DNA from: Cryptomeria japonica
Lineage: Eukaryota > Streptophyta > Pinopsida > Cupressales > Cupressaceae
Direction: 5' to 3'
Assembly: GCF_030272615.1 (NCBI RefSeq)
Contig: NC_081408.1
Location: 609,768,673 to 609,832,672, forward strand
DNA: 64,000 nucleotides
Part shown: positions 12,100 to 23,465 of the stretch, one piece after another
Numbering within the stretch: the first letter of the stretch is position 1
Layout of the letters: every line of letters begins with the position of its first letter
Made by a program: the position numbers and the translations under genes
The notes under the pieces: model-generated
What the model saw: only the letters and a program-made list of their open reading frames with translations
What the model was told of the DNA's origin: nothing
The model's database searches: none

Positions 12100-13779
12100 C
12101 TATGTGTGGAACCTGCGAAGGTGCATGCTATTGATAGGATCCTCCAAAGGTTCACCTTCTGTAGTTGAGAGCTGATATGCCCCAGATCCATATGCTGCTG
12201 TAATGATGTAAGGACCAAGCCAATTTGGTTCAAACTTTCCCTTCTTCTCTTTGTCTTGTTGATTTTTAGGATTTTCTCTGAGAACTAAGTCACCTACCTC
12301 AAATGTGTGAGGCTTAACCTTATGATTGTAACTACATTGTTCCTTGACTGAATGATGTGTAGCTTGAGTGACTATCTTCCTTGATAAAGGAACTAAGATA
12401 GAATTACTAGTGTGTGGACTACACAGGCCCGTATGCGTGTCACCTGAAGAAGTTTGGGCATCCTTGATAACAAAGTCCTTCGAGTAAGCTCCATTAAAGG
12501 TCCATGATGTATCGCTAGAAGGGAAAGGATGTGAGGAACAAGTGGATGAGTGATGAAGGCTTATGATTGTGAAAAGAAGTGAAAGTAGGATAGCATGATG
12601 GAGACTTAGGATCAACAAGTATGCTTTTTGGCTTGAAATTTTAGAACTTTTGCCCCCAGTTATTTTGATATTAGGGTAGATCAATTCTTGCTCTTTTTCT
12701 TTCATAGAATTTTTATCCTTGACTTTGATTTTTGTGGAGTCCAGTAGCTTTTGATTTTGATTTGGACTAAAGGAATTTTCTTTATTATTGACTTTTAGAT
12801 TTTTCTTTTCAAATCTTGATTTTTGATCCCCAATAAGTGAGGGCTTTTGTAATTCTTGTTGATCCAAGTCTAGGAGTGGAGTGGAAATGGAATGAGTGGA
12901 TGAAATGGTAAAGCTATGTGATTTCTCAAGAGGGTTGGCGATACACTCAATAGATTCTTCGTTGGAACCACTCGTACGACCATTGATATCAAGAGATGCT
13001 TGCACCACTAGAGGAGTTTTGCATGCAGACTTAGTAGCCACAACACTAGGTGATTCACACCCAATTCCTTGCAAATTGTTTGTAGATTGTTCTTGTCGAC
13101 TGAATACCTTAGGAGATAGTGGGAGTTGATCAACATGAAAGATATACTCACCACATCTCATGTCTTTAAACTTGAACTTTTCTTTGAGCTCTGCTTGTTT
13201 GGATGTAGAAGCTTTCAATGATTCTGGATCCACATATGATGATGAAGGAATAGATTCTCTATTAACTGGAATTATTATTTCTGATCTAGGTCGCAGATTG
13301 TTGCAATATATGAATGGATTTGGGTCAGCTTTGACAGTCACTTCAACTCCATTGTGAGGGAACTTGATACATCGATGATATGTAGATGGTACTGCATTCA
13401 TCTCATGAATCCATGGATGTCCTAGCAATATGTTGTATGTGAGCTCTAGATCAAGGACTTGACAAACCACATCCTTTGTAACTGGTCCAACTCTGAGAGG
13501 TAAGGTGACTGTGCCTTTGGATGAACGCTCTTCATCATCATATGCTTTGATAGTAATTTTTTTTGTAGAATTCATAGCTTTGTCAGAATATCCCAATTGT
13601 TTAATAGTGCTCCATGTACAAATGTTTAGACCTGCTCCTCCATCCATTAGGACTTGTTTGATTCTATGTTTGTGTATTAAGGCTTCAATGTGTAATGGTT
13701 CATTATGTGGCTGACTTACGAAGGCATCATCGGCTTCTGTGAATGTAAGGGAGTGTGAAATGGAAAGGTATCCCACCAT
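12100..13779 (-). pseudogene. Protease followed by integrase C-terminal tail, RT and integrase core deleted
   Basis: This 559-codon open stretch continues the gag frame after a TAG at 13789-13791. The N-terminal part is a retropepsin-like domain: the active-site candidate is LMDGGAGLNI (D-x-G form), followed by LGHPWIHEM, typical of plant gypsy proteases. The middle (about 320 residues) is S/K/N-rich with no RT or RNase H motif. The last 80 residues, from NHKVKPHTFEVGDLVL through KGKFEPNWLGPYII to MHLRRFHT, are the GPY/F-type end of a gypsy integrase. The whole pol catalytic core is therefore missing, yet the frame stays open across the junction. The ORF ends at TAG (12100-12102), which may itself be a mutated glutamine codon. 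Confidence 0.85.
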
Positions 13780-13788
13780 GGCTTGAAA

Positions 13789-16212
13789 CTAGTCCATGTT
13801 CAGATCAGTAGGAACGGTAGTGTCTCTCAAGATTTTGTCAAGAATGGCTTTATGTGTGGGGGATATGCGTAGGAGCTCAAGAATGGAGATGAGTGCGGGT
13901 GTTTTCCCTAATTGTTCTACAAGGTCATACTCAGGCTTAGTTGATGAAGAAGCAGTGTTTTTGGCTAGAGCACCTTGCAAAGTAAATTTACCTCGACGAG
14001 TTGTAACATGACATTCAGAGGTAGGTTTGGAAGAAGATCCAACACCTTTTAAGACAATCTTGGGTCTCTGGGTAGAATTCTCAGGGTTTTTGTCCTTGAT
14101 GATAATGGTAGAGACATAATTGTCCATCGAGATGTGATTGATAGTTGAATCATAGTTGTAGGATGCTCTGGTATAATTGGTTTGATCCTCTATGGCTTTA
14201 GCTTTTCCCTTGTCATGTTTTGGGAATGGTTCCTTAAACATCTCATTTTCTTGATTGGAGGAATGTCCCTCAATCTCAATGTCGCCTCTATCAATGAGAT
14301 CTTGTATGATGCTCTTCAGTCGATGGCAATTTCCTGTCTTATGACCCTTGCTCTTATGAAATTCACAATACTCATCATCATTCCACCAATTTGGTTTAAC
14401 GTTTGGTTCATATGGAGGAAAATCTGGAACTGTGATTACCTTGTTTGCCACTAGATTCTTGAAGACTGACTCAAGTGGTTCTCCCAATGGGGTGTACTTC
14501 CTTCATGATCTGGAAGTTGTTTGAGTATTCACTTGATTGTTTGTAGAACTTGATCTTGAAAAGATGAATTTGGGTCGCACTGTGTTGGCATCAACAACAC
14601 CATCATTGACTGTGTTTTTATTTTTATTCCAAAATCTTGGCTTGTCTTTTCCTTTAAAGTCATCTTTGTTTTCCTTGAATATCTTAATGACTCCTTGTTC
14701 AATCAGGACCTTTTCTATCGCTAAGCCTTTTTCAATGACGTCCTTAAAGGTGGACAAACAAGCTTTTCTTAAATCATAACCAATGTCTTTGTTAACATTC
14801 TAGGTGAACATCTCTACCATTTGTTTTTGTGGAATTTCACAAGAGCATCTGCTAGCTAGATTCCTCCATCTTTGTAAAAATGATGAAAAAGACTCTCCAT
14901 CTTTTTGCTTGGTGTTGCACAAAGTAGTGACTAATATGTCTGTCTCTATGTTGTAGGAGAAATGTTGGATAAATGCCTCTGCTAAGTCACCCCATGACTT
15001 AATACCAGGTGGGAGTTGGGAGAACCATTCCATAGCTTGATCACCTAAGCTTTGTGGGAATAATCTCATCAAATATGTCTCTTCTGAAGCTACCTCAATG
15101 CAAGCTGTGAAAAACTATCTTATGTGTGCCTTAGGATCCCCTTTTCCTCTATACTTTTCAAACTTAGGCATCACAAAGTGTGTAGGAAATGGAGGCATTG
15201 GAATACTTTTGTCAAATGGATAGGGACATATGTCTCTCATTGTGTATGTTGGCTTTGGTGTATTTATGTCCTTCATTTTCTTTTGTAAGTCCCTGATTTG
15301 TTGCTCCAAATTGCTCTTAGGTGGAGATCGACTTCTTGGACCATACCCCATGCTTGAGGCACCAATTGGAGGAGGAGCATGTTGCATATATGGATGATAC
15401 TGATTATACACATGTTCATATGGAGGAGGTCTATAGTGATGCTACGTATATGGACCACTTGGTATAGATTCATGTTGAGGAACACCATATCTATTTTGTG
15501 CATGTATACCATACTCTACAAGCATGTCATGTTCTAATGTGTTGCCCCCAAATTTGACACGGGGTTTCCTTGTGTCCAAATTTTGAGCATGCCTTTGAAT
15601 ATCGAATTGCTTTGGTGGTTGATCCTTAGCATTGATATGTGATTGAGCATATCTTTTTGCATAAGACTTCCATAATGGTCTACGAAGGTGAGTATCATAT
15701 GCTTGACCATGTGTATGTGGGACCTCTAGTTTTTGAAACAAAGATGATGGTGATTCAGGCACCATATGTGGTCCTCTATTGCCTCCACTATTAGGCCTTC
15801 TTTGATCCATGTTGGAGTGAGTTTGTTGCACCAGTCGATTTTCCATTATTTGAGACATGTCAAAATCATGAGGTATCTTGGCTCCACTTTGTGCCATCAT
15901 TTGTAAGAAGTATTGTCTATCCCTCCTCATTATTTCCTCAACCAATCGATTGAAATGGGGATTCATAATGGATTTTTCCACATCTACCGAATGTACGGAA
16001 AAGTTGTCCATATGGTCATTATATGTATCATTGTTGTTTGTAGTGTCCATGTTCTCAACATTTGGAATGTTTCTATAGGCATCCATGTCAGGTAATGTGT
16101 TATAATCAGTATTGAAAAAGACATCATTGTCATACTCATAAACACTCATGTTTGCACACTCTTGAGCCTCTTTATTTTCTCTCCTAGATTTTTGAAGACG
16201 GGTTTCAACCAT
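13789..16212 (-). pseudogene. gag, interrupted by five stops
   Basis: The frame starts at ATG 16212 (MVETRLQKSRREN) and runs into the protease without frameshift. Between 15411 and 14800 is the retrotransposon gag domain: PFPTHFVMPKFEKYRG, then MRLFPQSLGDQAMEWF and FLQRWRNLASRC. A zinc knuckle-like C-x2-H-x4-GH-x3-C (CEFHKSKGHKTGNC) lies near 14360-14320, before LKSIIQDLIDRG, an arrangement common in Tat/Ogre-type elements. Stops: TAG at 15442, 15115, 14800 and 13789, TGA at 14503 (lowest coordinates given). Each is one C-to-T change from CAG or CGA and falls where family members carry Q or R. Gag forms the virus-like particle that packages element RNA. Confidence 0.88.
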
Positions 16213-16719
16213 GAACTAGGTATTGATCGAGATGTGTTGGACTAGATGAAAATGGAAAAAAGTATGGAAGACCAAGAAATGGATGGAATGTAAATGAATC
16301 TGAGGTGTACTTGCAATGTCTAAAGTGTAAGACCAAGTATGTATGTAGTAGAGTAGGTGTGACTTCCAAAGAGAGGATAGTTTCTCTTGATGAGGTAAGT
16401 TGACCTTGACTCTAAGTAAGACCAAATGACACCCAAAGGTGATAGACCTTGATGAAGGACCACTTAGCAAAATGTTGTTGTATGTAGTGTGCTGACAAAG
16501 TATGATGAGGACAAGCAAGTGACCTTTTGACTCAAGTTTAGACAAATGTGAATGTAATGTGAGATGTGAAGCAATGATGGACTGTGTGAGATCCAAAGAC
16601 AAGTTGAATGCTGAATGAAACCTGGAGAAATGACCTAGGAAGCTCAAGAAATCCGAAACTGACTATGTTTGTTTGTTGGACTGTAAAAGTTTTTGTTTTT
16701 TTTTCAATCCTGATCACAA

Positions 16720-16910
16720 ACGCACCTGTATACTTCATAGACGTGATTTCCTGACGCAGACGTGGTTCCGTCTAACACAGATGTGCTTCTGAGATTTTTG
16801 TAAAATGCCTTGTTGATTCTGGAAACACAGACATGTTTCTGCCCTTCATAGACGCGGTTATACAACACAGATGCTATTATGTCAAACACAGACGCGTTTC
16901 TGCAAAATTT
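16720..16910 (-). repeat. CRCGTCTGTG motif array in the gag leader, proximal cluster
   Basis: On the plus strand the motif reads cacagacgcg, cgcagacgtgg, cacagatgtg and tagacgcgg, with about eight copies. On the minus strand, the direction of gag, it reads CGCGTCTGTG, the same sense relation as the array upstream of the PMD gene. Confidence 0.75.
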
Positions 16911-17169
16911 GTGCAATTTTTTCCAATCTGTGAAGTCATTTTGTTGTGACCAAATTTGACTGTTTGACTATTTTTCGTGACAAGAGGACACAATGTTGAT
17001 GAGAACCCAATGTTTGTAAGTGTCTAGACTTCAAAATGACTCCAAAAAAAGTGTGTTGTTTGATGTAAAAATGTTTTGCATACACTTGAAGACACAAAAG
17101 ACACAATGTTTTACTATTTGGTTTTGAATGTTTGAATGTTTAAAATAAGTCAAGTACAATTCTTATGGC

Positions 17170-17740
17170 TGGCCAAGACAATAGTTGTTGATCCCACATG
17201 GGGTTTTACCCCCGAGGCTACGCTATTCAGAGCGGATACTTAGATGCTTGACCTCACTGGCTCCACCCTCGGCACTCACTTCTCGGGTCAACCAAGCATC
17301 AGTCCCCACGAAAACTCCCCGTGGCGAACTTTGTATCTCTACTAAGAACTGTATGTGTGTGGGCCGCTACCAAAGGTCCGACCTCTTGCCCCAACAACTA
17401 GAAGGATTTGGGCTTCTAAAATAAAAAGGTGATAGTAAGGGCATCCACTCGTGTGGCCATACATGCGGCACTTTCAGCTCTGTAAATACAGAAGGCTCCC
17501 AGCTAGTAGGGGTTACGCCCTACAATTGATCAAATAAATTTGATCAAACAGGTTTATGGGGAGACATAGTGTCGGTATGAACTAATCAGCACATGTTATC
17601 CATAGTTTTCACCATGAATACAGTTGTTTATAGTGGTTTGGAAGAGGTGGGATTTCCTCGCTACCACTTGGGTCGTTCTCTTCTCACTAGTAGTCCTAAT
17701 GACCACACGGGAAGACAGACCCTCTAAAGATTAAACAAAA
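17170..17740 (-). other. GC-richer part of the retrotransposon leader
   Basis: This part of the 5' leader has higher GC content than its surroundings, with ccccgaggctacg- and accaaaggtccgacc-like words. An open frame on the plus strand (17185-17424) has no family resemblance and is probably chance. It may hold RNA structure for packaging; that is a guess. Confidence 0.35.
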
Positions 17741-18119
17741 AGAGCCTATTTCTCAAGACACAAAAGACAATGATTCAATTTTAGTGCACCAATTGAAGTG
17801 TTTTCTAGTCTATGAAAACAAGGCACACAATAAAAATCCAAAAACCCTTGCCAAGGACCTACAACAAAGAGTTGTTAGTAGTTTGGATTGTTTGAAATGA
17901 TCACCCCTTCCTGCAAGCACACAAGTTAGGTAAATTTTAAATCCTAAAAGACTTTGTGAAAATAGGGGCCTTCAACAAAATGATTTTGCTTTCAAAACAA
18001 GCTGCACCAATTTCGTTAGCTAGATCTGAAGATGTTAGCTCAAAATAAATCAGATCTGAAACATTAAATGCAAGACCAAATGATGAAAAATGAAAACCTA
18101 AAAAAAATAAAAAAATTTA

Positions 18120-18385
18120 AAACCGATGCACACAAACGTGGTTTCCTTCGACACAGACGTGACTTTGTGACTCAGACACGGCTCTGTGAGACACAGACGC
18201 TGCTCCCAAACCTAGACGCAACTTCTGGACACAAACGCGTCTAAAAACACCGCAGACACAATTTAGGAACACAAACGCGGTTTCCAGCATCTGCAAAATA
18301 AAATACTGTCGATAACACAGACGTAGTTCCAGATGTCGCAGACGCACCAGAAAATAAAAAACGCGATCCAAAAATACGCAGACGA
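18120..18385 (-). repeat. CRCGTCTGTG motif array in the gag leader, distal cluster
   Basis: At least ten copies of cacagacg(c/t)g-like motifs (plus-strand reading) lie within 265 bp, close to the primer-binding site. Variants acaaacgcg and cagacacgg differ mainly by transitions. The orientation is CGCGTCTGTG in the direction of gag transcription. Confidence 0.78.
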
Positions 18386-18476
18386 GGAAATATCAAAATG
18401 TTGTCGAAAATGTCAGATCTGCAACTTCAAAACACAAAATCTGCAACAAGGATGTTAAATGCAAAAAGGGACAAGA

Positions 18477-18494
18477 GTCCCATCGGGCGTGCCA
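18477..18494 (-). other. Primer-binding site
   Basis: Three bases inside the 5' LTR end, the minus strand reads TGGCACGCCCGATGGGAC, starting with the TGG that pairs with a tRNA CCA end. Position and length fit a minus-strand primer site. I cannot name the tRNA with confidence. Confidence 0.75.
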
Positions 18495-18497
18495 AAA

Positions 18498-19290
18498 TGT
18501 ATATGGTGAAAATGGATAACAATAATAACGATATTGAAAGGCTAAATGAATTCAACCACAAAACCCTAGCCTAACAACAACAAAGATCCACCATAACATA
18601 TGAAGATTACCTAAGACAATGCAAATCAAATGAAATCACAAAGATTATACCATCACATGTCCAATAGGGTTTGGATCTCCATTCTTCCTATCTCCATTAA
18701 TCTTGCTTGATATATTTGCTCTCAGATTTTATATGCACAAGAGCTCAACAAAGAATGGAATGTGGTTGCAAGTAGGATCACATATGCTCAAAAGCGTAGT
18801 GTAGTCAAGTGCATAAAAATGATTAGCATGATTGATTAGGGTTTGATAACGAAGGAAGCGTCTCCTTATATAGAAGACACTATATGAAATGGAGGGATAA
18901 GATTGAGAGGTGTAAAAGGAGGTCGGCTATGATTAGAGGGTAGGTAAAAGAAATAATAAAATAATGAAAGGGGTAGGTAGTGTATGAATTAAGAGATGAA
19001 TGACATGTGTCATGGGTAGAAAAGGTTAATGAATTAATTAAATAAATAAAGATTTATATAATTAATAGAAGAAGTGGGATCAATTAAATAAATAAGATAT
19101 TTATTTAATTTAGGAAAAGGGCTATTTAAATAAATAAAGGTATTTATTTAAATGAGAAATAAGGCTAGAAGAGGATAAATGAATTAATTAAATAAATAAA
19201 GATTTATTTAATTAATAGAAGAATTAAGCTTAGATAATTAAATAAATAAAATATTTATTTAATTAGATTGGACAATTTTGGGTGTCTACA
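18498..19290 (-). repeat. 5' LTR (793 bp)
   Basis: It aligns without gaps to 6302-7094 with 11 differences, all transitions, four at CG sites. The TATA-box candidate is at 18865-18873 on the minus strand, so transcription should begin near 18835-18840 and run toward gag. Confidence 0.95.
18865..18873 (-). promoter_or_regulatory. LTR promoter TATA-box candidate
   Basis: The minus strand reads CTATATAAG about 425 bp into the LTR, a normal U3/R position. It is conserved in the other LTR at 6669-6677. The start of R is inferred about 30 bases downstream. Confidence 0.55.
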
Positions 19291-19295
19291 ATATG
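19291..19295. repeat. Target-site duplication, right copy (ATATG)
   Basis: It matches 6297-6301 exactly and closes the retrotransposon. Confidence 0.9.
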
Positions 19296-20900
19296 GATGA
19301 TAGTACTTTTGTTCTTCCTTTTGTTAGGATTAAGGTTTCATCAACCTTGTAAATTCCATTCTATTAAATTTGTTATAATAACTTGGTCCATGTTTCTCTA
19401 GGTACCCATCTTTTGATTTAAAAATATTTTATAGTAATACTCCACATATAGTTTATAATTGCATTAATAAAATATGAAGGGATTCATTGTCTGTAACAAT
19501 TAATTACATATGGTAAAATTAATTATCACTTAACCTTGAGTACTTGAAAGGAGGGAAATGTGAATTTTGATTTTCCATATAGATGACCATTGTCTTCACT
19601 AAGTTGTGCTCTTGAAAATGATGGAGATTGTATCTTTCAGGATGTAAAAATGGATGAATTTACACATTTGAGAGGGAATTACAAGTATTTGTACATTTTT
19701 TTTTTTTCATGTTTTTATCATGGATTATGTACCTTTCATTTTTAAAACTCACAATGATATCCGTTTTCTAATATTTCTCTAAGTTACAGCCTTGAGATGG
19801 TGGTAAGGTAACCTATTTTGGTTGTTTCATTGAGATTTTATAGGTTAATAGGTGTTGTTATATTAGAGACAAGAAAAGAGTGAAGGAAGTGTTTTTTAAC
19901 AATATTTTTAAAAAAAGGTAATATATACTTGACCTCTCTTCTTGGTTGAGTTTTTTTCTAAGAGGTTTTCTAGACACAATTATTTTGTAATATGTTTTTC
20001 TCATGTTGTTTGTTGATTTCAAATATTGTTGATTTAAATTATAGTAATGGTATACTACAATTAAGAACACTTAATTGAATGATATTTTGTGAAAAAAAAT
20101 ATTTAAGATTCATATTTGGTCGGATATGATATGATGTTTCATTATTTTATTTTACTATATATATCTTTAATAATTTATAAGATAATTTAAAGTACCTATA
20201 TAGGTAGAAAAATCTCATGCATGGAATATTAGGCATAAATTATCAAACTCTTCACTAGGTATATGCTCAACAATATAACACTTTGAAGTATGATCAATAT
20301 GAGACTCTTGAACAAGTGTATTGTCTTTAAATGGTAAGGAGGAGCATTGAATATAGAAATGAAAGATATACGTACACACAAACACATTCATATACATATT
20401 TTTTGAGAGTACATCCTCATCCGTAGCATTAAAATCATGAAAATATCAAGGATCAAAAGATAATCTATGATGAAAGATAGAAAATTATCAAAATTTGAGA
20501 CATGTGCATGTAGCTCAAATAAGGAAAAATACCTAAAAGGAAATGTAAGGTAAGATAATTGTTCTATTGGAGAATCTATTGGAATAAAAGTATGCTATAA
20601 TATGTATATACAAACCATACACAAGTTACAATGGTCATATTCTCATAAAAATATTTAAACCCCAATGAATCTAAAAATAAAATATAACATTAGAAGTAAC
20701 TCAAATTTTAAAAACTTAAGTAAAGAAAAAGTATAGCCTTAGATTAAACCCTTAGAGATGTTTATTTGCTTCAACAAAAATGTAAAAAAAAAAAGGTATT
20801 TAATCCTGATATTTGTCAAGACTAATTAAATAATTGAATACAACTTTAAAATAATCAATTCTAGATTAACATAATAATAAATTGGAGTGGTATAAAAGTT
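19296..20900. other. AT-rich intergenic DNA, nothing recognised
   Basis: Short chance open frames only. No repeat structure or family match is visible apart from a poly-T run near 19698. Confidence 0.6.
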
Positions 20901-20912
20901 TTATAAATTTGA

Positions 20913-22620
20913 ATGTCGAGCGAGAGTAGAGGAGGAACTTGTAGCAAGGATTCTAAGGTTGTTGTTGAGACAAATAATGATGGTGAAGATGACCAAGATC
21001 TTTTGGCTCTGTAGGTTAGTTGGGCTTAGGCTTGTCGTTTTCCCTATTTTTTCTATGGGTATTTTATGGAGGGACTTGCTTGCTCTTCTTTAGCTATTTT
21101 TTTGTGTTCTCTAGAGGGTCAAACAAGCAATGCTAACCCTTTCTTTTCTTGAGTTGTCCAAACTAGGAGGGACATTGGTATTTGGCTTGTGTTTCCTTGT
21201 TCTATAGCACTAGGTTGTGTTTTCCTCTATGTGTCCTATTCTAGGTTTGTGGGTTGTTGTGGTTCTTGATGTGGGTTTGGTGTCACTTGCTACTTTATGT
21301 CGAGGTTTTGGTTGCATGGTTGTGTGCTTTCTTGGTTGGTGTTTTCCTCAAAGGCTTTGATCCTCTCCTTTCTTGGGTTGTTTGTGCTTGAAGGGTCATT
21401 GGTTGTGGGCATGTGTCTCTTTTCTCTACAGTGTTTGGACATTTTTTCCTCCATATGCCCTATTCTAGGTTTGTGGGTCATTGTGATTCCTATTGTGGGC
21501 ATGAAGATGTTTCCTACATTGTGTCGAGGGTTTGGATGTGGTAGTGTACATTTTTTGGTGGTGGTTGCTAGAACTCTTGGGTTCAAGGTGTTTATTATCA
21601 TATGGAGCATCCTACCTCAAGGGTTTTATGGATACTTATGGAGTTTGTATGAGGAGTAAACTCCTTTATTTCTGGTGGTAGTGTGTGTTATTAGGGCTCG
21701 TGACAGTTACCACCCTTTTCTTGGTGAGTAGGACTTTGTTTTTGCCTTGGCTTGGAGGGTCTTTCTTTCAAATCCTAGGATTTAGTCTATGCCTCCCTAA
21801 GCTTCTAAGGCTACTTTTTCGGGTGTCAATTGCAAGTCTAAACTATTCTTGTTGTGGGTATGGACTTTTTTCTGTTCTATGGATATTTTACCTAGGATAT
21901 TGAAGGCCCTATGGAGGTTGGTTGTGTTGAAGTCTTTTTCCACATTTTTCTTATAACTCACTATTGCAAGCTTGGTAAGTTATTTTTTACAAACACTCCT
22001 ATTGAGGTGGGGGGTTATAACAAGGCTTTCCTATTGAATGTGAATGGTGATTCTTATGCCGAGTACCTTTCTTACTTCTTTGTTGTCAATGCCAGCCTAT
22101 TGAGGTGGTCCTAGCTACTTTGTTTAGAGGGGTTATTTTGGTTAATGGTATTGTTGATAACAGATTTATTGAGGTGGTCCATGTTGTGTTGTCTGTAGGA
22201 ATTTTTAATGATGAGCTTGTGATCACAAGGTCATTGGGCATCTCCTATTTTTTGTAGTCTTCTTTCCTATTCAACGAGGCCTCTATTCAAGGTGGTTCTA
22301 TATGTAAAAGGTTGTGAGAAGCCTTTTAAAACCTGCTACCGGTTGACTATTCACTTTGCTGCTTTGGCTCCTGTGCTAAGGGGTTTTTCAAGAAGATAGT
22401 TTGGGGTTCCTTCCTAAACCCCTCTACTCTAATGATGTAATTTTGTTGTGTTGGAACCCTTTTTCCTACCGGTTTTACGCTCTCACCAAAAATGTCTTTT
22501 CATAAAAGGGTTTTTCCTTTTTTGGTTTTGTAATTGTGGTGATCTCATTGAATGTGAGTTCCTCTCTTTTGTGTGCCTTGGTGACAGTTATGAAATGGTT
22601 TAGACCTCTCCCAATTTTAT
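20913..22620 (+). repeat. Unclassified decayed repeat with an internal 224-bp duplication
   Basis: ATG at 20913 follows tataaaag by about 20 bases and opens MSSESRGGTCSKDSKVVV..., soon hitting TAG codons. The same frame is open again at 21297-21659 but is hydrophobic and low in diversity, so it is probably not a real membrane protein. Sequence around 21148-21310 recurs in diverged form at 21372-21540. The composition is rich in T and G. It resembles a decayed retroelement segment, but I recognise no domain. Confidence 0.35.
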
Positions 22621-23440
22621 CTAATCAAAACAACTTGGAGTGATATAAATTAAATAACTACAATGCTAAATATAAAATTAAAATGAGATGGAATGTGTAG
22701 TTAACATTTGCAGTAATAGAGAAGAATAAATTTGATGTAACATTGGATTCCACTTGCATAGGAATATAAAAATAGATGTGCTCATTGTGATTGTTGTTTG
22801 GAAGTGGAAGCTTGAACTTCTCTAGGAGTCGATTCTATGACTATGAATTAAGTCTATGATACATATTTATATTCCTTAACACATAACCTTCATTTAGTGC
22901 ACTGTATTCTTTTGTCATGCGATTTATTATAATCTCTACTCTTTGTTGCTTGTTAAAAATACTTTGGTCAAGTCATTGATTCATATTAATTACATTTGTC
23001 TATATTAACTCCATTGATTTAACAAACTTTATAATCATAAAAACGATTCAAGGCAAAACTCTTCAACTATACAAATATTATAAAACAATTTAATGTAAAA
23101 TTAAAATTCTCTACAATATTTTAAAATAAGTTAATACTAAAAAAATAATTATCTTATTTAATATTTTAAAAAATTATTAACTTTAATATTTTTAAATACC
23201 AAATTATAATAGAAACAAATTAGTCGAATAGATATCACATAGTGGAATAGTGAAGAATATGATAAAGATATAAAATATCAATTGTACTATTTACATAAAC
23301 CAACTAGATAAACACTTACATGATCAATTTCAATTTGACATAATTCATGTCATAGAAATATAGATGATACTGACTTCAAATCTTCTACCACATAAAAAAA
23401 TAAAAAATAAACAAACACCTAGATTATCAATTTTGACTTG
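22621..23440. other. AT-rich stretch downstream of the ankyrin-PGG gene
   Basis: No coding or repeat feature is visible. It includes the likely 3' end region of the minus-strand gene at 23466; I see no unambiguous polyadenylation signal. Confidence 0.5.
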
Positions 23441-23465
23441 GAAAATCTCTTATAGATTGCCTGGA

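Larger units (their letters stand above)
6302..19290 (-). mobile_element. Complete non-autonomous Ty3/gypsy-like LTR retrotransposon with an antisense PMD gene
   Basis: The 12,989-bp element is bounded by two 793-bp direct repeats and flanked by ATATG on both sides. In its own (minus) direction the order is 5' LTR (19290-18498), primer-binding site, a long leader of about 2.3 kb, gag, protease, an integrase C-terminal tail, an oppositely oriented PMD gene, polypurine tract and 3' LTR (7094-6302). No reverse transcriptase, RNase H or integrase catalytic core is present, so mobility would need enzymes from a relative. Gag, the zinc knuckle and the GPY-like integrase end point to the Ty3/gypsy superfamily, probably Tat/Ogre-like, in which extra antisense ORFs downstream of pol are known. 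Eleven differences between the LTRs (1.4%), all transitions, indicate moderate age. Confidence 0.93.

Noticed and set aside
11777-12168. Open frames on both strands near the integrase end
   Set aside because: Low-complexity F/S/L-rich or basic frames; one overlaps the integrase tail in antisense.
21297-21659. 120-residue hydrophobic open frame as a membrane protein
   Set aside because: Composition is simple, the frame is interrupted upstream by TAG, and the DNA is a duplicated T/G-rich repeat.
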